From Paragonimus westermani (Eukaryota > Platyhelminthes > Trematoda > Plagiorchiida > Troglotrematidae), in contig QNGE01000105.1 of assembly GCA_008508345.1 (NCBI GenBank), forward strand, positions 292,313 to 356,312: a stretch of DNA of 64,000 nucleotides. The letters run 5' to 3'. The notes below the pieces were generated by a model. That model searched no databases, was not told where the DNA came from, and saw nothing but the letters and a program-made list of their open reading frames with translations. Of the stretch, positions 11,590 to 23,064 are shown one piece after another. Position 1 is the stretch's first letter; the number at the start of each line of letters is the position of its first letter. Position numbers and translations under genes: made by a program.

Positions 11590-12745
11590 CAGGCACACAC
11601 TGCAGTCTGTGGATTTTTATAGCAAAGTTCAGTGGACGTTGTGGAGCCAACCGACAAAACCAGTTAGTGCATATCAGTTACCGGAGCCAACCCATACTGA
11701 TGAGCAAGTCCTTCTTTACGTACGGGAGTGGCTCCCAGTTGTTAATTATTACCGCACCCGCGAACCGGAAAGCCGCCGATTTCCTGTTGCGTAAGGAATT
11801 CCAAATGCCTTCTTCCGGCTCAATTGGGGTCGACAAATCAAGTGTCGAGAGATCGAAGACATGTTTTGACCTGATTGAGACATTGTGGTATCCATAAACG
11901 CTTTACGGACCTAAACTGTTACATATTCGTTGACCCGCTCCAATAACTGCTGCTCCGTTGTGCTTAGCTGGGTGACTCGGCACTTAGACGAGAACTCACA
12001 AATGATGTCACATTTGACGTCAAGTGGTAGTGATGTCTCTACCGGCGGTGTTGGGATCCGGTGGTGGTGAACAGCACGACTCGTTGACCTAAGTAGAACG
12101 TACGGGTTTTCAACAGAGTAGTAATGTCACTTTTCAATACAAACGAAGATGAGCATTCATCTTGGGAACTGTTGAATCCATCGCGCCAGTTGGCTTTTGC
12201 TTGCTGGATTTCCCAACAAATGGTAACGGATAGTCATTTACTTCGATCGTGGCTCTTAACAACATCCCTCTGGTCAATGTCTCCTTCGAACAGATTCGTC
12301 TTGCACGATGAAACAGAGTTCTCACCCGACCGCTTTCGTAGCGTATGGGCACAAAACTATGTAAGTTCAGGTGCTACCTCGTCTAAGTGTGTTCCCGGCA
12401 GACAGACCGGAGTGTGGAACCGTTGCTACGAGGCTTCACGAGGACATCCAAAATCGTCAAGGTATAGACGTACTCGTGCACAATGGTAAGACTAATTTTG
12501 GAATTCGGCTGGTTTACTGAACTAAGTATACCTTTCGCCATCTCTTTGGTGTTGATGAACGGCAGGATATTGTTGACGTAACACGCGTACAAATGGGCTT
12601 GGATGACAGAATCTGCGTTCCGCTTCAAGTGGACAACGAATATATCGGCTAGTACCGGACCGATTTGTGTACAGCCGATTTCCCGGAAGAACTTGACGTT
12701 CGCTATGCGAAGTAGCAGAAGGCGTTCTAATTAAGACGTAGACAG
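11590..12745 (-). mobile_element. Penelope-like element: RT palm/thumb and GIY-YIG endonuclease, minus strand
   Basis: Seen on the minus strand from high to low coordinates: NVKFFREIGC then IGPVLADIFVVHLKRNADS (about 12,690-12,600), LYACYVNNILPF (catalytic box at 12,569-12,580), ILDVLVK (about 12,450), RTLFHRARRICSKETLTRG with LLRATIEVNDYPLPF (12,330-12,200), RVVLFTTTG (about 12,080), CDIICEFSSKC with QQLLERVNEYV (about 11,960-12,010), and NNWEPLPYVKKDLLISMGW (about 11,690-11,745). This order matches PLE proteins: RT, linker, then a GIY-YIG nuclease. The usual Y-x-D-D is YVNN, so both catalytic aspartates are lost, and several frameshifts are present. Its low-coordinate end lies about 35 bp from the tail of the plus-strand LINE, tail to tail. 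Confidence 0.75.
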
Positions 12746-12892
12746 TCCTATGTTCAAGTGAGTTGCGCAGATATATTGGCAAATTACATCAACGCTGGAT
12801 CCAACCCTGACCCAGGTCATAACGTTCGTCCGGACCAAATGGCCCACGGTTCCCTCAGCTGGGGAAATCAGTCAATTCTACCGTTGATGTGA

Positions 12893-13975
12893 CTCGTTGA
12901 TGGCAGTGGATTCCTGCATCATGTTTGCCGATAGCGTGGTCATCCCAATCACTCTTCGCCTTGAGATGCTGCGACAGTTCCATTCTAGTCATCCCGGCAC
13001 CAGCAGGATGAAGGCAATCGGTCGCGACTACGCGTATTGGTCCGGCATGGACGGCGATATCGAGGAGCTGGTGAAACAATGCTCAAGATGTCAACAGGCT
13101 TCCAAGCTACCAACCATGCAGGATCCCGTGGCAAGCACCCAAGGGTCCACAGTGATGCCTCCACTTGGACTTCGCTGGTCCCATCGATGGGGTATTCTAC
13201 CTCGTCTTGGTCGATGTATACTCCAAGTGGCTTGAGATATTCACACTTTCTCCGGCGACATCTCTTAATACGATCGCTGCCCTGCATCGCATTTTCGGCC
13301 AACATGGAGTTCCCGACATCTTCGTGTCGGACAGTTGGATACAATTCATGTCGTCACACTTCCAGGATTTATGCCGCCGGTCACTCATCCAGCACACTCG
13401 TACAACACACAGTACAACGGCCAAGCCGTTCGTTCACACTTTCAAACGGGCGTTCCTCAAATCTCGCCGGGAGGGTACCGCAGATGAGGTGCAACAGGAT
13501 TCCCTGTTCGTCTACCGCACAACCCCTAACCGGGCCACACCCAACGGCCGATAACCAGCCGAATCTCTTGTGGGTCACAAACTTCGTACGGTTCATCACG
13601 CCCTCATTCCGACGAATGAGGCAATACAGGTGCCCGGCCCAAACGTCAGCAACGTTTTGGCTATTGGAGAAGCCGTTTAGCGTCGTGACTATCGACCGCG
13701 TCACAACAGTCGGACGGACGCAACCGTGAGTGTTCTTCACGGAAAGGTGTGTGATGTTTCTGTTAGTGGCACCATATAGAAACGTCACCGCAACCAGCTG
13801 CGCCCGCGGCACACGAACTCAACAACAACATATGACCAGCATCCGTTTCTGATGGACATCTTGTTGGACACATTCGCGCTACGGATGCAGTCCCTGCCAC
13901 AGTTTCCCTGCCCCATGCCGAAATCACCACCACAACCTCTTGCCCAGACGTCGGACAGACCGCACTAGACGCTCG
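12893..13975 (+). mobile_element. Ty3/Gypsy integrase: H2C2 domain, catalytic core and C-terminal domain (decayed)
   Basis: Seen: CIMFADSVVIPITLRLEMLR and QFHSSHPGTSRMKAIGRDYA (12,915-13,025), then EELVKQCSRCQQASK to about 13,110, giving a complete HHCC zinc-binding domain (H in SSHPG, CSRC). After a frameshift, HLDFAGPIDGVFYLVLVDVY (about 13,160-13,220), SKWLEIFTLSPATS, HGVPDIFVSDSW (second catalytic Asp, about 13,315-13,335), then TAKPFVHTFKRAF where SNGQAERFV is normal, so the region around the catalytic Glu is altered. VYRTTPNRATPNG (to 13,552), a stop, AESLVGHKLRTVHHALIPT and HRNQLRP follow. This is the same K02A2.6-like family as the 6.7 kb fragment. It is a non-functional copy whose pol region upstream is missing; a minus-strand PLE abuts instead. 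Confidence 0.85.
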
Positions 13976-14114
13976 CATCGTCATATTCAGCTGGATCATC
14001 GAGCCAAGTGCTGCAGATGACGGTCATCTCAAACGGGAGGCGTTGGGGAAAGTCTAATTACCCTAAAAATGGTCTAATTTTTGATGACGCGGGTCGTCAC
14101 CCAGGTCCAGTGAA

Positions 14115-14485
14115 CATTCGTGCAATTCAACAGATACAAGGTGCCCAAAGACGTACATACACTTCGGTCTTTCCTTCACTCCATCGGCTAGTACAGTGCC
14201 TTCCTTCCAACGTTACACGATGCTGAGGCCCCGCTCACTCATCTGCTACAGAAGGATACTATATGGTGCTGGTCTCCCGATTGGGAGAGCTCCTTCGCCT
14301 GCCTGAAGACGATGCTAAGCTCCCATCTGCTGCTGACGCACTACGATCTAGCCCTTCTAATTGTAGTCGCAGCCGACACCTCGAATTACGGTGTCGGCGC
14401 AGCCGTCTCTCAACACCTCCCTGTGACCATTTTTGGAGAAAATAGACTTTCCCCAACACTGGCTTTAACCCGACTGCGAGTATAC
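14115..14485 (+). mobile_element. Ty3/Gypsy RT connection and RNase H start
   Basis: Seen: one plus frame from about 14,170 reads SIG, a TAG stop (Tyr expected), YSAFLPTLHDAEAPLTHLLQ, CWSPDWESSFACLKTML, THYDLALLIVVAADTSNYGV and GAAVSQHLP. This is the tail of Gypsy RT followed by the RNase H start; the catalytic Asp of RNase H is within AADTS. Similarity fades after about 14,480. It lies downstream of an integrase of the same family in the same orientation, although RNase H should precede integrase, so it derives from a second copy or a rearrangement. Confidence 0.8.
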
Positions 14486-15555
14486 TGTGACACCCGACTA
14501 AGTTACGGGAGCCGGTTGTATCGGACTAACTTTGTGGCGTCGGGAACCATTAACCTAATGAAGTGTTCAACTCTACACTGATCAACCATGTTTGAGCTCA
14601 TAGTGTGTTACGGTTAGACAGTAGTACGATTTGTGTTATCTAGTCGCGATCTGATTGAGTGGTGCTGACCTTGCTAACTGAAAGCCTGATCGACAATAGT
14701 ACTGTGTGCCGGATTTATTACACTGATGGGTCTGTCATGTTAAAAAGTGTCACGCCCAGGAGTTATGGTTCATATGTCGCATCATCTGTACCGTCAGTTA
14801 TGAAGTACTTACGAAACGACCCAAGGGGCTACCTGACTGAAGACGAAAGCACGTCCTCAGGCCGAGTGCCTCTTGCGGGCTGGTGTGTACGATAAGCATG
14901 AGGTCCACGAAACCACAGCAGATTTAAGGAATCGTCTTGTTCACTGTAGAGTACACCCGGAAACGTTTTGCAAAACAAAAACAGGCGTATCACGCCAAAT
15001 GCGCTGTTCAGGAAACTATTGAACACATAGAGTGGATAGGACACCACTAGTGCAGCTAACGAAGTCTTTTGTCCACCACTGTACGCTGATAAATTCACAC
15101 CATTAACGTGAGCTGACGTTTGCGATCTCGTAGTCACCATTCGCTCACTGATCGTGCTGTGGACCTTGTTTATCTGTGTGGGAGGGCCCATAGCAAACGC
15201 TTTCAAATTGAAAACAGGGTAAACAACATTGATGAGCGGCGAAGAGGATAAGAATCAGCAGTGATAGTCATGCTGCTCCACGAGCAAGAGTGTCTGTGGA
15301 AAAGTATTTCACACACCTGCAACAAATTGAATGAATGGCTATATCCGCTAAAAAAATACCGACTGATCTAATGGAATGTAAAAACGACATCGACAGTGCG
15401 TCAATCATTTTTGAGAGACAAAATAATGATGGCAACACAAGAAGGTGCATCCTAACAGTCAGCCCCATAGAGGCAGGAAAATATCGCGAATCAAACGATT
15501 TGAAGTGCACCATTGCCCATCTAAGTGTTCTAGCTTAGGTCTTCAAGCATGTGTA
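14486..15555. other. No supported gene
   Basis: A 78-codon plus frame at 14,659-14,895 contains YYTDGSV, faintly like an RNase H active site, but nothing around it supports this. A 125-codon minus frame at 14,829-15,206 has no recognised motif. Nothing else is seen. Confidence 0.3.
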
Positions 15556-15559
15556 GAGA

Positions 15560-15895
15560 GCAAACATCTTGTTTCAATCGTTGGTGCAATATACAAATCT
15601 GACGAATATCAAGCAAATCGATGTGTTAAAAAGCAGGCTACAAAAAACAGAGCAAGTATCACGGAGTGAATTGTATCGCCACCGGTATCCTTTACACGCA
15701 CAGTCAAGAAGCCAAGTTAAGGCTTCCTATAATTCGAGTAACGATCGCCAGGACCACTCGATCGCTTCTTCCCTGTTATAGGAACAATGATACACCAAAA
15801 CTTCCGTCAGACGGTGGGCTGATCGACAGTGACTATGCGGACGACACCGTTTTACACAGCTCCAGGAACTCGGTCAAACTGACTAGAATTTAGTC
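15560..15895 (+). mobile_element. LINE reverse transcriptase fragment with YADD box
   Basis: Seen: LPSDGGLIDSDYADDTVLHS at about 15,800-15,860 in the 75-codon plus frame; the catalytic YADD box is at 15,834-15,845. This matches the xGxLxDxEYADDIVLL segment of CR1/RTE-like LINE RTs. The upstream RT palm (15,560-15,790) is not convincingly conserved and the downstream part is lost after 15,890. It is a small decayed fragment. Confidence 0.5.
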
Positions 15896-15986
15896 ATTTT
15901 AAACTATTTGAGAATGCTGACCGCTTCGTATCATCTCATTAGCTTGAAATGTGCCTGACGCGATGTTCACGAAGAACCGTAGTGTA

Positions 15987-16589
15987 TCATCCGACACTGA
16001 TGGCGTATGGGGCTGAACCAACGCCCCGATATCGATTAGATATTAGGTTTAACATGAGCGAGGGCAAGTCGTTTTGTTCAACTGCTGGGGAACATGGTCT
16101 GTTTTTGGTCCCCATCGTCTCTGAAGGATAACATGTACCAAGTGAACCGACACTGTGCTCAGCAACAGAGTCCATCGGAAAGTAGTCGAGAAGGCTCCCA
16201 GTTTGCGACCCATAACGCAGAAATAACTGGCTTACAACAGCTAAACACGGTAATCCATAATCAAAACAATTGGTGGCGGTTGGAAGAAACCGTCGGACGG
16301 CGTTAGCCACCCCGCTGGATGGGGTCAGAGTCGTAGGGGCAATGTGGCCATATATATGAGCGGCTGGAAGCACTCTCAGACATGGTAGCCAACGGCATAC
16401 TAGCATCCACAAGGTTACGATCACTTCGTTGGCTACTGTCAGCACAGAGCCTAGGTTGTTTTGGAAGTTCCGATTGTCTATGTAAGAGTTAGGCAGGTGG
16501 CGGTATGCAGGACCCGATGCCTGAGCTAACAAGCCGTTTCTTTGAGACAGGAAATTCTTGAACTGGTTGTCCCCCGATCCTGATATCAA
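15987..16589 (-). CDS. Unrecognised 200-codon open reading frame
   Basis: One of the longest uninterrupted minus-strand frames in the window. The predicted protein begins MISGSGDNQFKNF and contains LLDYFPMDSVAEHSVGSLGT and SPAVEQNDLPSLMLN. I recognise no family. It has no clear signal peptide, although VTLWMLVCRWLPCLRVLPA (about residues 60-80) is hydrophobic. It directly follows, on the opposite strand, a LINE YADD fragment. No splice sites or promoter were identified, so it may be part of an uncharacterised repeat or a chance frame. Confidence 0.2.
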   Translation of the reverse strand: MISGSGDNQFKNFLSQRNGLLAQASGPAYRHLPNSYIDNRNFQNNLGSVLTVANEVIVTLWMLVCRWLPCLRVLPAAHIYGHIAPTTLTPSSGVANAVRRFLPTATNCFDYGLPCLAVVSQLFLRYGSQTGSLLDYFPMDSVAEHSVGSLGTCYPSETMGTKNRPCSPAVEQNDLPSLMLNLISNRYRGVGSAPYAISVG

Positions 16590-19500
16590 CCTGATATCAA
16601 CACAATTTAAGTAGGCATTGGAAAGTTGCTAGCATCTTACATAGACACCGCATTGCAATTTAACTAACAGAGGTGCGAACCTTAAATTTCTTACCACAGT
16701 GCACAGGAGAGGTGCTTGACTCAACTAGCAGGGAACAAAGACATTGAATCGGTTACTTAACAAGGTCGAACAAAACAGTCGTTTTCGTGTACACGTACAC
16801 ACACCTAACTGACTATGCACACGTGTAAACAGGTATATACGGACACGTAATCCACTGTCACTGTGGGCTGACGCAATACCAATTACTGGACAGTCCAGTA
16901 CGATCGATCGGTTCATTCGGTGACCCAAATTAACTGGCAAGTGGGACAACGGAAGAACACACGGGAGGCAACAACGGGCATAGGCAGACACAAGTAAAAC
17001 AGTTGCAGTTAACAACGAAAGAAATTTCACCGGTCCTAAGGACTTTCGAGTCAGTTTACCGGCACTTTTTATGGGTCATTTAAAGAAGGCTGCAACAAAT
17101 GTTCACAGTATTCCGCATAAGAAATGGAAAGGAACAGTAAGCTAGAGTAGTTGACCTACGAAGTGCGTTTTCATACAATACAATCAAGGGAAAAGTGAAG
17201 TAATGACAGGCCTAATGACCACTCAACAATATTGAATGAGTGAATGAAACGACGTTTCCCTTTTTGGAAGAAACCTCAAAACAAGGGACGTTTTTCAAAC
17301 CAAAAGTAAGACCTACACTGCGGCTATATAGCAGTGAGAGAGAACGCCTTCAACTTGAACAAGAAACAGGCACTGTGGTCCCGCGCAGAGGACCCTCTTG
17401 TAAGAAATGCATCACGCCAACCTAGACATCTGCTAACCAGACCCCTTTGCACAATGTCACCACGTCCACTGATCGGACCCGAACGAATTCGTCAACTCAC
17501 TCATCTGCATCCATTCGATTACAAATGCAGTCCTTTTTAGATGTTAACTTTACTTGCTTGGATGAACGCCAAAGGGTGGTACAAAGTAGAGTTGGACAAA
17601 TCTTTGAAAAAGACAGTGGAGATACGAAGGTATCGGAAACGATGACAATGATGATCTAGTGGCATGTCTTGAGAAACAGACGCGAAATGCTCGTGATCAA
17701 GGTTCAATATGAATTACGAGCCTTTATAGGAAAACAAAAACCGAAACAGATGGCACTGAACTAGTTCTTTCGACGGATAGAGGAAATTTGTAACCAATAT
17801 TGAACTGCTTCAGGATTGATTTCTAGAGTGCACGCACGAGTGTAAGTCATGTCTTTGTGTCGCTTCCCAGAGAGCGCAATGACGATCCCAAGTCACTAAT
17901 GCCATCGGTAAATTGTAAGAAATGGTTGCCAGCCACCAATATTAATCTGGAGAGGTTCATGAAATTAAATGTCTATTCAATCAATTCACTTACGGTTAGA
18001 ATGAAATAGATGAGTGTATCGGTGCCCCTAACTATGACAATCACTTCTGATACTCCCCATAGGTTTTCTGCGTAGGAATGGGAATATTATATAAATACTT
18101 TTGATTAATAATAGATATGGTGGCTTTCGATGCCCAGCCTGTAGACATCGGACATGCACACGAGCAGTTATTATTGCCCAGACGGTGTGGACCACCGGCG
18201 CACACAAATCGTCATTACCTGCCCGTGATTTATGTTGGATATCGACGATATTTCGAGTAATCCACTGTCGCGCTAACTAACAAGTCTATCAGGACATCCT
18301 CTGATCAAAAACTGTACACCGCCGACTGATAGACTAACAACACGATCCGTGTGCACTTGTCATGAGAAAACCAGTGAGTCTGTGCTCGTGCACAGTTACA
18401 CTTAGTTGATCATCTTTCGTGAGGTTTGTTGCGATAACCGTTCGTCGCACGCTGATGAGAAGCTCAAAACATTGACGATGTGATTATGAAGAAGTAGCAT
18501 ACTTCTTCCAGTTGGCCGCGCATCAGACCTTACAGAGAGTGAACCACCTTGAAACGTTTGAAAGCGCATGTCAACATTAAATAACTCACTTTGGAATCTC
18601 CACAAGCGTGGTTTTACAATCAACTTTCTGAAATGAAATAGTACGTTATCGGTACGTATTCTGTGCTTCAGTCGACCACCAAGTGATTTCACATTCATCC
18701 GCCAAAATGCACAGAGACAGAATTCGAACCATAAGCTGCATAGATCATTGGACTACACGTAATGGTTACTTAACAATAGCCAGCCCAGCTATGAAACGCT
18801 TAATCTGTCTGATAGCACCACACCTGAAGGGCTATAAACACATCTCTATTGTGTATAGCCTGCGGGTGAAGCATAGAAAACTAGATCATTTGCTACCTAC
18901 CCCCATATAAATGAACTAGACGTGTCCGTACAATTGAAACGTAAGATCCTGAAATCGAACTGTAACCATCTCGAGTTCCCTCGTCTATAGATAAGCTGTG
19001 ATACTGATGAAACAAGAAGCTAGCTCAGCCGGAAACAACTCCGGATCGAGAAATGAACGTGGTACTATCCACCGATAAGAAACAGTATGATGAAGAGTCC
19101 ACGATAAGGATAAACAAATGGGGTGAGAGGACTCTAGGAGAACACACAACAGCTAATCACGGAACGGAACATCGCCATCTAACGAACAGTATAATTAGCT
19201 ACGGAAACTAACACGGTCCAAAGGAATAGAAAATTCCGCTCCAAGTAATTACCACATACAGACAATGATCCAACAAAAATGACCGTATTGGAAATTCGAT
19301 GTGTTATAGTGTTCAGTATGTATTGGTGACGAAAAGGGTAAACCGAAGCACCCACTGAGCAAAGAACCGAAAAACATTGTAAATTCGTGACCAAAAAAGA
19401 ACAGGAGCAGCCAACAACGGTCAGTCGGTCTGAACCAGACAACAAAAGTACGCGTGTCTTGATCCAAACACGTCTAGTTGACCTTTGTTGAATGTCAGTG

Positions 19501-22500
19501 TGCCTTCAGGCTAACCAACGTGCTTCATAGTCTGTCCGACAGATCGCCATACTCTGAACACCACACACGAACGGAACCCAAAATTAAACAATCCAATCGG
19601 TACGGATTTATCCTGAAATGGTCAGTTTGTCTGTTCCCATACATAGTAACACCGAGTTTGTTTATTCTGACAATAATTGCTGAAGACGCTGTTATGTTTT
19701 GTCTGTTAGTATGACAACGAAAAGGCTAAATCAAAATCACCTCGTAATGTTGAAAGGCTCAAGCCAAGAATGAATCACCTACCTAACAAAGTATGAAAGC
19801 CTACATTTTTATTCAACTTTTCTGGGAGAAAACATGGCTCGCCGGTCAGCCTCCCATATTACAATCGATTGCGAAAAGCTACTGTCTTTATCGGCCAGTC
19901 TGGTAGAATTGTGCCTAGTGAGACAAATTAGCGAAAGCCAGCTGTACGGATATGCCATGAACTGGCACGGCTTACATTCACAACTTGCCGCACTAGCTGG
20001 AACCCGTTTATCTAGAGTGAATTAAATGATTTTCTCTAATTACTGTGGCTCGCATCTCGCTACCGATTGATAATGTGGTTTTGGCTGAATACTGCTTATT
20101 CAACCGGTTACCCCTTTAATTTACTTAAAACAATTTTACTGAGTTCAGCATACTGGTTGTCAAAGCCCAAAACTAGAAGGTTGGTTAAAATATGAAAAAT
20201 AGATTGAGTCATTATTTTGCCATAGAAGAGTAGACGATGGAGTATGCGTGTGGGGACTCACGGGTAAATGGGATGGAATGGGCATTTCCACAAGACAATA
20301 CGAACAAGTCCATATGAGCCATTATCTGGTCAAGTAGAAGGAGTGAACTAATCATTCCGGATAACAGTGTGTGATTTGGACCACGTGAGCAAGTACTATC
20401 AAAATTGTCTACCCGGAACTACCGAACGCTTCGATATGGCAATACTCAGATCAACCCATAAAGCTCTTTGCTGTCCCTTTAGGGGCCGAATTCACACTGC
20501 CCTTCATTTTTTACTCAAATGTTTATGTTACACTATATATGGCGTCCGGTCTAGCAGAGCGGTGGTAGACACGGTAGGTTTGCGGGAAAAGACATTAGAC
20601 GAAGAATAAATGCTGTTCAGCAGAGGTCGGACGGTGTCGTGAAGCAGACGAGCGTGCGCAGAAGTAGTCAGTAGATCAGGGCAGATTAGCCGATGTCAAC
20701 TCCGCATTGTCCAGTAGTGCTAATCGTGCGTGAATGGATTGTGTGGGCTGATTGCTGGAAGCCAACTTGTATATTGTGCACAACGGTATATGCTCCATTT
20801 TAATTGGAAGATTTTAATCAGAGCCCATCCTTTGCAATAAACTGGAGGGCTACGCGGTATGAAAAACCAGACAGCACTCGGGTCAGCAGATACCATAACA
20901 ACAAACATCAAAACAAAAGTAATTAACCAGTTTTGCACACATATCAGGACTTCAGTACCGCGGGGCAGACTAGGTTGCGTGTGAGACTTGAACACAGTCC
21001 AGCTGCCCAGACCCGAACAGAAGTGGTTGTAGCAAAAAGTGTCCAAGTTTAGAACTGGAAGCAAACCTTGTGTCTAGAATGTGATAGGTCAATTGCGTAT
21101 ACTCTCATTTACATCAAAAAGAGGAAGCTATAAGAATAACATCTAGACAGAAAACCCCCCAAAAGTATGTAGAGCCCGAAAAATTCGCACCAAAATTCAC
21201 GTAACAAACAATGGGTATGGATAACGGCAAATGACTGATCAGCGGGATTGTTCTCAATCAGGCTGTCATTGTGAAGCCGTTTGTGCGTGTGGAAAGGCTC
21301 AGCCCACACGCAGTCACGCTCTGTAACGCTTACACAACCAATGTCGAGCAAGGTCGCAGCATGACCGCATTCAGATGCACTGTTGTCCAACAGTGAAGAC
21401 AACCAAGCTTAGCAAATGACGAACAGGAAAGTGACAAGAATACGTCTGTAGGTCACACGTTTACGGACAGTTTTAAACGTCACTACGAGACTGGTTGACC
21501 GAAAACAACAGCCAGCAGAAAAGGCTTACAGTGACGACGAAAAGGAAGCCCTTTGCTTCCGGCTCTGTTGGAGATCAGTCAATTAATGTTTGAACGACAC
21601 TCAGATAACATGGGGATTTCATCCAGGCTTCTCGCATGTGTACTCCCTCTAATCGAGAGGAAAGTGCTAGTCGATTGGCCGATGAGGCGCTACAAGTAGT
21701 GTGATGCTGAATGAAGTCCAAACACCTTAACAAACAAGTCGAGATTAATTGCGTCCTCACGACAGACGACCCTGATTGTACACAACGAGCGGCCAGGCAT
21801 TTTCAATGCATTTCACACAAAGAAACCTCGCAGTGCGAACACGAACTAGTAGCCCGGTCTTGTTTGGAAAAAATTGCATATACGTTGAACTGACCACACT
21901 GGTCTGAGTTAACGTAGGAGGAAATCTCAACAAATGATCGGATACAATCATTATCAAATTCACGTATGGTAAATGAAGCCGGGAGGGGGATATTGTTAGT
22001 CACATGTAAAAACCTGAGTCTCGCATATCTTCGATTTCGTTCCCACATCATGTAACAGGTCGGTGGGACCTCGTGGTATAGAATAATAAGGTTTATGTAA
22101 GGTCCGAGCAGTGGTTTTCACGCCGTTAGGTGGATGCTACTTTTTCAGTGCCGGGGCGACCTAAACATCTCATATGCTACACGGTTTGCCAACAAACTCC
22201 TGACTGCACGTGGTCATGAATCGTTTAATGCGGGTGTTCTCCTTAGAACCGCAAACTATCCTAGGAATGTGACGAGCTCATGTAGTATGTCCGGGAGTCA
22301 CGCATTAACAATGGCGATCGACTAATACAAATATGCGCATCCCACGGGCGGGTGACGATAATGTGTCACGCGGAGACCACCTTTTGCAATTCAACCACGG
22401 ACGCTAGTTGATCACATCACCGTCACATGTTGGTGACAACTCCACTAAGTACTACTATTCATTTTGGAGTAACCATCTTTAGTTAGATCGTGTTATTGTT

Positions 22501-23060
22501 CGTGTGCACTTCGGTTTATTGTTTGTACAGAAACCATTCGTAAATATGAGGTATTCAGTTAGAAATTGAGCGACGAGGGTGCACAAAACGTCCACCAAAC
22601 AGCACTGGCAGGTAAACTACCCGGATCACAGCAGTAAAGTAATCAAATGAGTACTGAGCCAAAATCTCAACAGCTATATGTACCTCTTTGGAAGAGGTCA
22701 ATTCCAGAGGTGCATCGTAGAAATGACAGAAGTAGGTTTCTGCCGATTCAGCAGACATAGGTCGGCCAATCCCCAATGACTTTGGATACGACAAACATTA
22801 CTGTGAATTAAAACGCAAAATTATGGAAAGCCTTCGTAAGGACAATGAGGCTTCGTTATCAGATTGAGACAAAGAGATGAAGAAGGCATTTTTATCGCGG
22901 AAGTAGCTGGGTGCCGTTTTCTTTGATTCATGGCTGCACTGGCCGTCGACAAGGTGCTGGTAAGACTATATGTGAGAAAGATACCTCACGAACTAACCTG
23001 TCACGGCAACTTGACTACTTGAGAAGCAGTTCGTCTGGCCTAAACCAGTCCATGTAACGC
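16590..23060. other. No supported gene (6.5 kb)
   Basis: No transposon protein motif, exon with good splice sites, or RNA gene was recognised. Open frames are at most 114 codons and usually have competing antisense frames. This could be intron or intergenic DNA. Confidence 0.4.
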
Positions 23061-23064
23061 TACA

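Noticed and set aside
11532..12489. Plus-strand frames of 121 codons at 11,532-11,897 and 12,124-12,489
   Set aside because: They are shadows of the minus-strand Penelope-like element, whose motifs are clear on the other strand.
14659..14895. YYTDGSV motif like an RNase H active site
   Set aside because: Only one short motif; neighbouring sequence does not continue the domain.
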